A stretch of DNA of 14,883 bases from an uncultured Faecalibacterium sp. GTDB taxonomy: Bacteria; Bacillota; Clostridia; Oscillospirales; Ruminococcaceae. Position 1 is the first letter of the stretch, and each line of letters starts with the position of its first letter. Where the stretch lies: contig CAKSXW010000049.1 of the NCBI GenBank assembly GCA_934518555.1, positions 1 through 14,883 of the forward strand, in the 5' to 3' direction. This document shows, piece after piece, positions 6,851 through 13,065 of the stretch. A model generated the notes under the pieces. The model worked only from the letters and a program-made list of their open reading frames with translations. It was not told the DNA's origin and searched no databases. The position numbers and the translations under genes were made by a program.

Positions 6851-7282
6851 TCAGATCACATAATCGTTTCCGGCCTGATCCGGCAATGCCAGGTCTGCCA
6901 GGGTGATGTGGCCAAAGTAATCAGAGATCCGGTCGTTGAGGCCCTTCCACATCTCATAGGTGCGGCAGTCTGCCATACGGGGGCAGACAGAGGCCCCGGG
7001 GGTCAGGCAGCTTACAGGGGCCAGGCTACCCTCGGTAAGCACCAGGATCTCCTCCACCGTGTACTGGTCCGGGTTACGGGTAAGGCGGTAGCCGCCGCCC
7101 TTGCCCCGGAGCCCCTCCAGAAAGCCGTTCTGCACCAGCACCTTCAGGATGTTCTCCAGATACTTCTCCGAGATCTCCTGCCGGGCTGCCACCTCCTTGA
7201 GGGGAACATATTTTTCAGACTGATGCTCCGCCAGGTCGATCATCACACGCAGCGCATAGCGTCCTTTGGTGGAAACGATCAT
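6851..7282 (-). CDS. Rrf2-family regulator next to cysK (CymR/IscR-like)
   Basis: A 143-residue Rrf2 regulator, counted from the ATG at 7282 because the product then begins MIVSTKGRYALR like other family members and is preceded by GGAAGGG. The winged helix covers residues 1-70, with EISEKYLENILKVL as recognition region and GLRGKGGGYRL as wing. Three cysteines (C92, C100, C106) match IscR's cluster ligands (92, 98, 104) in position, with wider first spacing. The protein ends DYVI. A C-terminal isoleucine is the feature by which serine acetyltransferase and other partners dock into CysK, and B. subtilis CymR (as I recall it) also ends in Tyr-Ile. It is divergent from cysK with closely spaced promoters. 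I infer a regulator of cysteine supply that may sense both Fe-S status and CysK. Family call is sure; the role is inference. Confidence 0.9.
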   Translation of the reverse strand: MIVSTKGRYALRVMIDLAEHQSEKYVPLKEVAARQEISEKYLENILKVLVQNGFLEGLRGKGGGYRLTRNPDQYTVEEILVLTEGSLAPVSCLTPGASVCPRMADCRTYEMWKGLNDRISDYFGHITLADLALPDQAGNDYVI

Positions 7283-7320
7283 AAAAGGTACCCTTCCTTC
7301 CCACAAAAATGTTTTAACCT

Positions 7321-7349
7321 ATTATACAACAGGGTAAATCAGATTTCAA
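7321..7349 (-). promoter_or_regulatory. Promoter of the CymR/IscR-like gene
   Basis: On the minus strand, TTGAAA (7344-7349), 17 bases and a consensus TATAAT (7321-7326). The -10 box overlaps a CCTATT...AGGG sequence (7318-7334) resembling one over the isc promoter, a candidate autoregulatory site. Confidence 0.7.
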
Positions 7350-7372
7350 TCCCACTTTTTTGCAAAATACCA

Positions 7373-7401
7373 TTGACAACCGGGGCCAAAGGGGCTATAA
7401 T
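7373..7401 (+). promoter_or_regulatory. Perfect consensus promoter of cysK
   Basis: TTGACA (7373-7378), a 17-base spacer and TATAAT (7396-7401). Transcription should start near 7408, leaving a leader of about 109 bases. The sequence AAACC...GGTTT just downstream of the start (7408-7430) is an imperfect inverted repeat and a possible operator. Confidence 0.88.
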
Positions 7402-7448
7402 GCCATCAAACCCACAAATCAAATCGGTTTAAAGGAATAAATCATTCA

Positions 7449-7490
7449 CCGGGACCATCCCGGCCCGGCAGGGCATCATGGCTCTGCCCT
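7449..7490 (+). other. Two small hairpins in the cysK leader
   Basis: CCGGG-ACCAT-CCCGG (7449-7463) and AGGGCA/TGCCCT with a 9-base loop (7470-7490) lie between the promoter and the ribosome site. No T run follows either, so they are not terminators, and they match no riboswitch or T-box that I recognise. Confidence 0.4.
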
Positions 7491-7516
7491 ACAAGTATCA
7501 GAGAGGGGATCGTATT

Positions 7517-8449
7517 ATGAGCAAGATCTATACTTCCGCAGACCAGCTGATCGGCCACACTCCGCTGCTGGAGCTGACCCACCTGGAAGCCCAGCTGGAC
7601 CTGCCTGCCCGCATCCTGGCCAAGCTGGAATACTTCAACCCTGCCGGGTCGGTGAAGGACCGCATTGCCAAAAAGATGATCGACGACGCCGAGGCAAAGG
7701 GCCTGCTGAAAAAGGGCTCTGTCATCATTGAGCCCACCTCCGGCAACACCGGCATCGGCCTGGCTGCTGTGGCTGCCGCCAAGGGCTACCGCATCATCAT
7801 CGTCATGCCCGAGACCATGAGCGTGGAGCGCCGCCAGCTGATGAAGGCCTACGGTGCCGAGCTGGTGCTCAGCGACGGTGCCAAGGGCATGAAGGGTGCC
7901 ATTGCCAAGGCCGATGAACTGGCCAAGGAGATCCCCAATTCCTTCATTCCCGGCCAGTTCGTGAACCCTGCCAACCCCCAGGCCCACATTGAGACCACCG
8001 GCCCCGAGATCTGGGCCGACACCGACGGTAAGGTGGACATCTTTGTGGCAGGCGTGGGCACCGGCGGCACCATCACCGGTGTGGGCAAGTACCTCAAGAG
8101 CCAGAACCCGGACGTGAAGGTAGTGGCCGTGGAGCCTGCCTCCTCTCCGGTGCTGAGCAAGGGCACCGCCGGGGCCCACAAGATCCAGGGCATTGGTGCC
8201 GGCTTTGTGCCGGAGGTGCTGGACACCACCGTCTATGACGAGATCATCCCGGTGGAAAACGACGACGCCTTTGCCACCGGACGTCTGGTGGGCCACAAGG
8301 AGGGCGTACTGGTGGGCATCTCCTCCGGTGCCGCCGTCTGGGCTGCTGTGCAGCTGGCCAAACGCCCGGAGAATGCCGGCAAGAACATTGTGGTGCTGCT
8401 GCCCGACACCGGGGACCGCTACCTGTCCACTCCTCTGTTTGCAGAGTAA
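7517..8449 (+). CDS. cysK: Cysteine synthase A (O-acetylserine sulfhydrylase)
   Basis: This 310-residue PLP enzyme converts O-acetylserine and sulfide to cysteine and acetate in the cytoplasm. The PLP lysine is K47 in NPAGSVKDR. The substrate loop TSGNT is at residues 74-78, and the phosphate-binding GTGGTITG is near residue 180. The C-terminal [13 protein letters not shown] is typical of CysK rather than cystathionine beta-synthase or CysM. I chose the ATG at 7517, which follows GAGAGGGG at eight bases. An upstream in-frame ATG at 7478 lies inside a hairpin without a ribosome site. The divergent Rrf2 gene and overlapping control region suggest cysteine-responsive control. The active-site cleft is also the docking site for partner proteins ending in isoleucine, as the neighbouring regulator does. 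Confidence 0.96.
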   Translation: MSKIYTSADQLIGHTPLLELTHLEAQLDLPARILAKLEYFNPAGSVKDRIAKKMIDDAEAKGLLKKGSVIIEPTSGNTGIGLAAVAAAKGYRIIIVMPETMSVERRQLMKAYGAELVLSDGAKGMKGAIAKADELAKEIPNSFIPGQFVNPANPQAHIETTGPEIWADTDGKVDIFVAGVGTGGTITGVGKYLKSQNPDVKVVAVEPASSPVLSKGTAGAHKIQGIGAGFVPEVLDTTVYDEIIPVENDDAFATGRLVGHKEGVLVGISSGAAVWAAVQLAKRPENAGKNIVVLLPDTGDRYLSTPLFAE

Positions 8450-8465
8450 GCATTCTGTGGTTTTC

Positions 8466-8498
8466 GCACCGCTGTGCATTGCACAGCGGTGCTTTTTT
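8466..8498 (+). terminator. Terminator of cysK
   Basis: A perfect 12-base stem (8466-8477 with 8481-8492) with a 3-base loop is followed by six T residues. The promoter of the next gene begins inside the descending arm. Confidence 0.93.
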
Positions 8499-8508
8499 GT
8501 GTTACAAT
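8479..8508 (+). promoter_or_regulatory. Promoter of the dus gene, overlapping the cysK terminator
   Basis: TTGCAC (8479-8484), an 18-base spacer and TACAAT (8503-8508) with extended TGT. The -35 box is within the stem of the cysK terminator. Confidence 0.5.
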
Positions 8509-8539
8509 AGCTCCATCAAAAAATCGGGAGAATCCGCTC

Positions 8540-9493
8540 ATGAACTATTACGCCGCCCCTATGGAGGGGCTTACCGACCGGGTCTGGCGGCAGGCCCAGC
8601 AGCGGTGGTTCGGCCCTCTGGGCACCGCCGACCGCTACTACGCCCCCTTTCTTTCTCCGCCGGAAAACCGGGTGCTGATCCCCAAAAAGATGGCAGAGCT
8701 GGCCCCGGAGGCCAACCCCGGTGCCCCGGTGATCCCTCAGCTGCTGGCTAAGGACGGGGACCTGGCAGCCTGGATGATCCATCAGCTGCGGGACCTGGGT
8801 TATACGGAGGTGAACCTGAACCTGGGCTGCCCTGCCGGCACTGTCACCGCTAAGGGCAAGGGCTCCGGCATGCTCAGGGACCCTGCTGTGGTGGATGCTT
8901 TTCTGGGCCAGGTGTTTGCCGGGGCCCCGGGGCCCATCTCGGTCAAGACCCGGCTGGGCGTCCAGCAGCCGGAGGAGTTTGCCGCCATTCTGGAGGTATA
9001 CCGCCGCCACCCCATTTGTGAGCTGACCATCCACCCCCGGGTCATGCGGCAGCAGTACCGGGGCCAGGCGGACCGGGGGGCCTTTGCTGCCGCCCTGCCC
9101 GGCTGCCCCATGCCGGTGTGCTACAACGGCGACGTTACCACCCCGGAGGACCTCTTAGCCCTGGAGGCACAGTTCCCCACCTTGTCCGGTATCATGGTGG
9201 GCCGGGGCCTTATTGCAGACCCGGCTCTGCTGCGCCGGGCCCGGGGCGGCCCGGCAGCCACCCGGCAGGAACTGCACGGCTACCTGGACCAGCTGTACCA
9301 GGGCTACAGCCAGCTGTTTGGCTCTGCAGGCTGCGCTGTGAGCCGGATGAAGGCCCACTGGTTCTACCTGATCCATCGGTTTGCCGGGTCCGAAAAGCTG
9401 GAAAAGCAGCTCCGCAAGGCCCGGGAGCCCTGGGAGTACGAGGTGCTGGTCAACCAGATCTTTACCCTGCCCATGGTGGAGAGCCCCCAGTAA
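8540..9493 (+). CDS. dus: tRNA-dihydrouridine synthase
   Basis: A 317-residue flavoprotein of the Dus family, which reduces specific uridines in the D-loop of tRNA using NADPH and FMN. Visible family marks are the N-terminal APMEGLTD, the active-site region NLNLGCPAG with catalytic C97, KGKGSGML, the strand VKTRLG, IHPRVMRQQYRGQAD, the FMN-binding YNGDV and the phosphate-binding MVGRGLIADP. The helical C-terminal tRNA-binding domain follows. The start at 8540 is preceded by CGGGAG at nine bases and places the conserved first strand at the N terminus. A longer frame from 8474 runs through the cysK terminator and is rejected. I cannot assign the exact Dus subgroup. Confidence 0.92.
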   Translation: MNYYAAPMEGLTDRVWRQAQQRWFGPLGTADRYYAPFLSPPENRVLIPKKMAELAPEANPGAPVIPQLLAKDGDLAAWMIHQLRDLGYTEVNLNLGCPAGTVTAKGKGSGMLRDPAVVDAFLGQVFAGAPGPISVKTRLGVQQPEEFAAILEVYRRHPICELTIHPRVMRQQYRGQADRGAFAAALPGCPMPVCYNGDVTTPEDLLALEAQFPTLSGIMVGRGLIADPALLRRARGGPAATRQELHGYLDQLYQGYSQLFGSAGCAVSRMKAHWFYLIHRFAGSEKLEKQLRKAREPWEYEVLVNQIFTLPMVESPQ

Positions 9494-9507
9494 GCTCCCT
9501 TCCGGCA

Positions 9508-9542
9508 GCAAAAAAGCCCACCGTCATTTGCAGACAGTGGGC
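9508..9542 (-). terminator. Terminator of ireB
   Basis: On the minus strand, a 10-base stem (one G-T pair) GCCCACTGTC/GACGGTGGGC with a 7-base loop is followed by six T residues. On the plus strand an outer TTCCGGC/GCCGGAA pairing could add a stem behind dus, but without a T run. Confidence 0.85.
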
Positions 9543-9559
9543 CGGAAAAGGACCTGTGG

Positions 9560-9805
9560 TTATACGTTAAGGTAATTCCGCAGCATGGCCTGGAGCAGGT
9601 CGTCACGATCCACCTTGCGGATCATGGCACGGGCATTCTTATAGGTCGTGATGTAGGTGGGGTCCTCGGACAGGATATAGCCCACCAGCTGGTTGACCGG
9701 ATTGTATCCTTTTTCCTTCAGTGCATCGTACACCTGTTGTACGATCTCGTGGATCTCATAATCCTTGCGGTCATGGATCGAAAAAATAGTGGTCGCTTCG
9801 CCCAC
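9560..9805 (-). CDS. ireB: IreB-family regulatory phosphoprotein (UPF0297)
   Basis: An 81-residue protein with the family core EKGYNPVNQLVGYILSEDP and the later DARA-like NARAMIRKVDRDDLL. In Enterococcus faecalis, IreB is phosphorylated on N-terminal threonines by the PASTA kinase IreK and controls cephalosporin tolerance and cell-wall precursor flow. The N terminus here has adjacent threonines T5 and T6, plausible phosphosites. The start codon is GTG, five bases after GGGGGGAG. In many Firmicutes it heads an operon with a Holliday-junction resolvase-like gene (yrrK/ruvX); here it stands alone with its own promoter and terminator. Confidence 0.93.
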   Translation of the reverse strand: MGEATTIFSIHDRKDYEIHEIVQQVYDALKEKGYNPVNQLVGYILSEDPTYITTYKNARAMIRKVDRDDLLQAMLRNYLNV

Positions 9806-9837
9806 GGTATCTCCCCCCTTCGGATGAACTCGGTATT

Positions 9838-9866
9838 ATTGTACACGAATTGCGCCGAAACATCAA
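9838..9866 (-). promoter_or_regulatory. Promoter of ireB
   Basis: On the minus strand, TTGATG (9861-9866), 17 bases and TACAAT (9838-9843). The expected start lies about 25 bases before the GTG codon. Confidence 0.65.
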
Positions 9867-9912
9867 GATAAACGCTGCATATTTGCACACAATCCACAAA
9901 ATCCTCAGAAAG

Positions 9913-9929
9913 TTTCATGCAACATGAAA
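9913..9929. promoter_or_regulatory. Perfect 17-base palindrome upstream of acpS, candidate operator
   Basis: TTTCATG-CAA-CATGAAA is a perfect inverted repeat with a 3-base spacer, 40 bases before the acpS start. The size and AT-rich ends resemble operators of fatty-acid regulators such as FapR or FabT, though the sequence matches neither consensus. No T run follows, so it is not a terminator. Confidence 0.5.
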
Positions 9930-9969
9930 GGACGCCGCCCCACCCGGGGCCCGGCGGAAGGAGCATTTT

Positions 9970-10386
9970 ATGATCTTTGGCATTGGCTGTGACACCTGCT
10001 GGATCCCCCACCTGGAAAAAAGCCTTACCGGCCCCCATGCCGCCGCCTTTGTCCGGCGTGTGTACGGCCCGGAGGAGGCCCAGCAGCTGGATCTGGCCCA
10101 GCCCCTGCCGGAGGGACGGCCCGGGGCCCATAGGCTGGCCAGTGCTGCCGCCAACTTTGCCGCCAAGGAGGCCTTTCTCAAAGCGGCAGGCACCGGTCTC
10201 CGGGAGCCCTTTGCCCTCCGGGACATCCAGGCCCTGCGGCTGGAGAACAGTGCCCCGGTCTACCGCTTTTCCGGTGCCACCGCCCAGTGGGTGCAGCAAC
10301 GGGGCCTGCAGGCCCATTTGTCCCTGAGCCACGACGGAGACATGGCCCTGGCCTTTTGCATCCTGGAGGCCCCGGGGGAAAGTTGA
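9970..10386 (+). CDS. acpS: Holo-[acyl-carrier-protein] synthase
   Basis: A 138-residue protein of the usual AcpS length (about 120). It moves the 4'-phosphopantetheine group of CoA onto the serine of apo-ACP, enabling fatty-acid synthesis. The Mg-binding Asp is D8 in GIGCD, and the second ligand is E67 in AAKEAFLKAAGTG. The conserved LSLSHDGDMALA lies near residues 115-125. AAGGAG precedes the ATG at a good distance. A perfect palindrome upstream could control it. In Bacillus subtilis acpS lies near alr and the ndoAI-ndoA pair; here it is directly followed by a MazF/NdoA gene with alr and the antitoxin absent. Confidence 0.92.
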   Translation: MIFGIGCDTCWIPHLEKSLTGPHAAAFVRRVYGPEEAQQLDLAQPLPEGRPGAHRLASAAANFAAKEAFLKAAGTGLREPFALRDIQALRLENSAPVYRFSGATAQWVQQRGLQAHLSLSHDGDMALAFCILEAPGES

Positions 10387-10517
10387 CCGCCCCCACTGCA
10401 TAGAATGGAATACGCTCCGCTGCATAACCAGCCCCCTCTCTGCTCATACTGACAGCAGCAGGGAGGGCCGCCCCGGCACCGTCAGCGGCCCCCAGGGCAC
10501 ACAGGGAGGGAGATTCC

Positions 10518-10868
10518 ATGGAAGTACACAGAGGAGAAGTGTTTTACGCCGATCTTTCACCGGTGGTCGGCTCCGAGCAGGGCGGCATCCGCCCAGTGCT
10601 CATTGTGCAGAACGAGATCGGCAACCGGCACAGCCCCACCGTCATCGCCGCTGCCATTACATCCCGGCTGGACAAAGCCCGGCTGCCCACCCACATCAAC
10701 ATCCGGGCAGCGGACACCGGCCTTGCCAAGGACAGCGTGGTGCTGCTGGAGCAGATCCGCACCCTGGACAAACACCGTCTCCGGGAGCGGGCCGGCCAGA
10801 TCACCCCTGCCGACCAAAAACGGGTGGACCAGGCCCTGGACGTAAGTTTGGGGCTTACCTCCTACTGA
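10518..10868 (+). CDS. mazF: MazF/PemK-family endoribonuclease (EndoA/NdoA type), no antitoxin beside it
   Basis: A 116-residue toxin of the EndoA/NdoA type, which cleaves single-stranded mRNA at short sites (UACAU in B. subtilis). The fold is recognisable from HRGEVFYADLSPVVGSEQGG and RPVLIVQN. R25 and T48, the catalytic pair of EndoA, are at the same residue numbers. Length is the same as EndoA. GGGAGGGAG precedes the ATG. The 131 bases between acpS and this gene hold no CopG-like antitoxin; the only ATG frame there encodes 15 residues. The antitoxin may be elsewhere, or the enzyme may be kept inactive in another way. Family call is firm; the orphan state is seen only within this window. 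Confidence 0.95.
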   Translation: MEVHRGEVFYADLSPVVGSEQGGIRPVLIVQNEIGNRHSPTVIAAAITSRLDKARLPTHINIRAADTGLAKDSVVLLEQIRTLDKHRLRERAGQITPADQKRVDQALDVSLGLTSY

Positions 10869-10871
10869 CTC

Positions 10872-10907
10872 AAACGCCCCTGCCGCAGGCTGCGGCAGGG
10901 GCGTTTT
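10872..10907 (+). terminator. Terminator of mazF
   Basis: A perfect 16-base stem (10872-10887 with 10891-10906) with a 3-base loop, whose arm ends in TTT and continues with T. It is convergent with the terminator of the small RNA just beyond. Confidence 0.9.
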
Positions 10908-10920
10908 GTACCCGGCACAT

Positions 10921-10974
10921 AAAACAAAACGCAGGCAGCACCGTGGAAAGGAGGAGGAAAGCGGTGCTGCCTGC
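10921..10974 (-). terminator. Terminator of the candidate small RNA
   Basis: On the minus strand, a perfect 13-base stem (10962-10974 with 10931-10943), an 18-base C/T-only loop apart from its last A, then GTTTTGTTTT. Nothing but the small RNA region lies upstream on this strand after the iscU terminator. Confidence 0.85.
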
Positions 10975-11194
10975 CATATAGAGACCCCTGAATCGTTGCG
11001 GCGTATCAGGAGAGGTTTGGTAGTCTGTTCGCCGTCTCTGGCGGTTGCCATGGCATGGAACGGGGAACAGTTTTTAATGGGGACCCACTGTGTGCCGCTG
11101 CTGCGGCCCCACCTGCAGGTAAAGTGCCTATCATGGCCTTCAGGAGAAGCGAGCGGAGGTCTGGGGGAGCTTCGTCTTGCGCCTCTCTGTCTGT
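10921..11194 (-). ncRNA. Candidate standalone small RNA with anti-Shine-Dalgarno terminator loop
   Basis: This stretch has no convincing coding frame but ends in a strong minus-strand terminator and begins after a TATACT box (11201-11206), predicting about 274 bases. The terminator loop reads CTTTCCTCCTCCTTTCCA, whose CCTCCTTTC equals the anti-SD tail of 16S rRNA. Other helices visible by eye are CCTGAA (11139-11144 on the opposite strand) with TTCAGG (10987-10992), and AGACC with GGTCT just outside. These leave a 13-base bulge on the 5' side, and a GCCGC-AGCA-GCGGC hairpin lies in the middle. It could be a C-rich SD-binding regulator, or a 6S RNA (asymmetric central bubble), though it is long for 6S. 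It shows no SRP, RNase P or tmRNA signatures. The promoter has no good -35 box, so the 5' end is uncertain. Confidence 0.5.
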
Positions 11195-11200
11195 GATCTT

Positions 11201-11206
11201 AGTATA
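11201..11206 (-). promoter_or_regulatory. Candidate -10 box for the small RNA
   Basis: TATACT on the minus strand would start RNA at A11194. No TTGACA-like box lies 15-19 bases upstream; A/T-rich sequence further up might serve as an UP element. Between here and the iscU terminator (11207-11335) I see nothing else definite. Confidence 0.35.
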
Positions 11207-11335
11207 CCGGACATTCGTGGCAAATCTTTGTGGACTTTTTGAACAATTTGAAAACCCATCCCATCATTTTCGCCCCTTTGTTGGGGGCTGCCGGGCCTTT
11301 CCCCCCGTTCCGACACAGGCAGGCCATGCCTCAGC

Positions 11336-11372
11336 CAAAAAGGGCCCCTGCACAGAAAGTGCAGGGGCCCTT
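11336..11372 (-). terminator. Terminator of the iscS-iscU operon
   Basis: A perfect 14-base stem (11359-11372 with 11340-11353) with a 5-base loop, followed on the minus strand by a run of T residues. It closes the isc operon 30 bases after the iscU stop. Confidence 0.92.
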
Positions 11373-11401
11373 GAGGTTCTTGGTATTTTGCCAGCGGATG
11401 C

Positions 11402-11845
11402 TTAGCCGCCGCAGCTCTCGCAGTGCTCGCAATCCTCTTCCAGCTTGCCCACGATGGGTTCCGGATCGATGCCCTGACGACGGTAGTAGTCAGACAGAGC
11501 GGCCTTGACAGCCTGCTCGGCCAGAACAGAGCAGTGGACCTTTACGGGGGGCAGACCCTCCAGGGCCTCCACCACAGCCTTGTTGGTCAGCTTCAGGGCC
11601 TCATCCACGGTCTTGCCCTTGATGAGGTCGGTAGCCATGCTGCTGGTGGCAATGGCAGCACCGCAGCCGAAGGTGAGGAACTTGACGTCCACGATCACAT
11701 TGTTCTCGATCTTCAGGTACATCCGCATGATGTCGCCGCACTTGGGGTTGCCCACTTCACCCACGCCGTTGGCGTCGGGCAGCTCACCCACGTTGTGAGG
11801 GTTTGCGAAATGCTCCATGACCTTTGCACTGTACATGCTTGCCAT
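11402..11845 (-). CDS. iscU: IscU/NifU-type Fe-S cluster scaffold
   Basis: A 147-residue scaffold on which Fe-S clusters are built from sulfur given by IscS. The three ligand cysteines are C36 (GNPKCGD), C61 (TFGCGAA) and C105 (HCSVLAE), with the conserved Asp D38. I start at the ATG at 11845, because the product then begins MASMYSAKVMEHFANPHNVG like its relatives and is preceded by AAGGGAG. Longer versions run back into iscS. Only two bases separate it from the iscS stop. The C terminus adds a CxxCxxC cluster (C139, C142, C145) followed by GG, which classical IscU lacks. It probably binds metal or takes part in transfer (inference). Confidence 0.95.
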   Translation of the reverse strand: MASMYSAKVMEHFANPHNVGELPDANGVGEVGNPKCGDIMRMYLKIENNVIVDVKFLTFGCGAAIATSSMATDLIKGKTVDEALKLTNKAVVEALEGLPPVKVHCSVLAEQAVKAALSDYYRRQGIDPEPIVGKLEEDCEHCESCGG

Positions 11846-11847
11846 AA

Positions 11848-13065
11848 TTACTGTTCTCCCTTCAGGCTGAACTGACGAGCCTTGTTCTGACCCTGCAGCC
11901 ACATACAACTCATTGCACGGCGGCGGGGGATGACCTCCTCCAGCACGTCACACAGATACTTTACTTCTTCCATGGTGTTCTGGGGACCAAAGGTGAACCG
12001 CATGGAACCATGGCCGATCTCCTCCGGCACACCAATGGACAGCAGCACATGGCTGGGGTCCAGGCTGTCGGAGTTGCAGGCAGAGCCGGTAGAGGCGCAG
12101 ATGCCGTGCATATCCAGATCCAGCAGGATGGTCTCGCCCTCCAGGCCCGGGAAGCTGATGTTCACGTTGCCGGGCAGGCGGTGCTCCAGGCCGCCGTTGA
12201 GGCGAGCCTCGGGGATGTTCTTCAGCACACGGTCGATCACGTAGTCCCGGAGCTGCTGCTCGTGGGACATCCGCTCTGCCAGGTGGCTGGTGGCAATCTC
12301 CAGAGCCTTGCCCATGCCGGCGATGCCGGCCACGTTCTCAGTGCCGGCACGGTGACGGGCCTCCTGACTGCCGCCGTCGATAAGGTTCTGGGGCCACACG
12401 CCCTTGCGGCAGTACAGAACGCCTACGCCCTTGGGGCCGTTGAACTTATGGGCACTCATGGACAGCATATCCACGCCCAGGTCCTGGACATCCACCGGGA
12501 TGGCACCCACAGCCTGCACGGCGTCGGTGTGCATCCACACCCCATGCTTGTGGGCGATCTCGGCGATCTCCTTGATGGGCTGGATGGTGCCGATCTCGTT
12601 GTTGGCCATCATGATGCTCACCAGAGCGGTGTCGGGGCGGATGGCAGCCTCCACATCCTCCGGGCGGATATAGCCCTCGGAGGTAGGCTTGATATAGGTC
12701 ACCTCAAAGCCCATGCGCTCCAGGGCAGCCATGCTGTGCATGATGGCGTGGTGCTCAAAGGCACTGGTGATCAGGTGCTTTTTGTTCTGGCGGGCCTTGG
12801 TAAAGGCAGTGCCCTTCACGGCCCAGTTGTCGGCCTCGGAGCCGCAGCCGGTAAAGAAAATCTCTGCCGGGGCAGCGTTGATGGCCTTTGCCACCTGGGC
12901 ACGGCCGGTATCCACAAATTCCTTTGCCTCGTAACCAACGCTGTAATGGCTGCTGGGGTTGCCGCAGGCACCGCTCAGGGCCTCCACCATAACGGCCAGC
13001 ACTTCCGGAGCGCAGGCGGTGGTAGCAGCATTATCCAGGTAGACCACTTTTTCCATGTTTTCCAT
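11848..13065 (-). CDS. iscS: Cysteine desulfurase (IscS/NifS type)
   Basis: A 405-residue PLP enzyme that turns cysteine into alanine and a persulfide for Fe-S clusters and tRNA thiolation. PLP is bound through K207 in SAHKFNG, with H105 (FEHHAI) stacking on the ring. The catalytic cysteine is C330 in STGSACNS. I start at the ATG at 13065, eight bases after AAAGGA; the product then begins MENMEKVVYLDNAATT as expected. An upstream in-frame ATG would add 32 residues of promoter-derived sequence. The gene is the first of an iscS-iscU operon with its own promoter, and CysK elsewhere in the window supplies its substrate. Classical partners iscA, hscA and fdx are absent, as is usual in Clostridia. 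Confidence 0.96.
   Translation of the reverse strand: MENMEKVVYLDNAATTACAPEVLAVMVEALSGACGNPSSHYSVGYEAKEFVDTGRAQVAKAINAAPAEIFFTGCGSEADNWAVKGTAFTKARQNKKHLITSAFEHHAIMHSMAALERMGFEVTYIKPTSEGYIRPEDVEAAIRPDTALVSIMMANNEIGTIQPIKEIAEIAHKHGVWMHTDAVQAVGAIPVDVQDLGVDMLSMSAHKFNGPKGVGVLYCRKGVWPQNLIDGGSQEARHRAGTENVAGIAGMGKALEIATSHLAERMSHEQQLRDYVIDRVLKNIPEARLNGGLEHRLPGNVNISFPGLEGETILLDLDMHGICASTGSACNSDSLDPSHVLLSIGVPEEIGHGSMRFTFGPQNTMEEVKYLCDVLEEVIPRRRAMSCMWLQGQNKARQFSLKGEQ

Noticed and set aside
7442..8479. A 345-codon minus-strand frame opposite cysK.
   Set aside because: It runs through the cysK terminator and promoter region and has composition typical of an antisense shadow.
8474..8539. Longer N terminus for the dihydrouridine synthase.
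   Set aside because: The extension would begin inside the cysK terminator hairpin and upstream of the predicted promoter, and it lacks a ribosome site; family members start at the APMEG strand.
10921..11194. SRP RNA, RNase P RNA, tmRNA or T-box leader for the non-coding region.
   Set aside because: The hallmark strings of each (SRP GGAAGGAAGCAG-like loop, RNase P GAGGAAAGTCC, tmRNA T-loop, T-box GGGTGGNACC) are absent, and no gene follows for a leader to control.
10906..11405. Several plus and minus open frames of 90-160 codons in the iscU-mazF gap.
   Set aside because: They cross terminators, lack good starts and have no recognisable composition; the region is better explained as non-coding RNA plus terminators.
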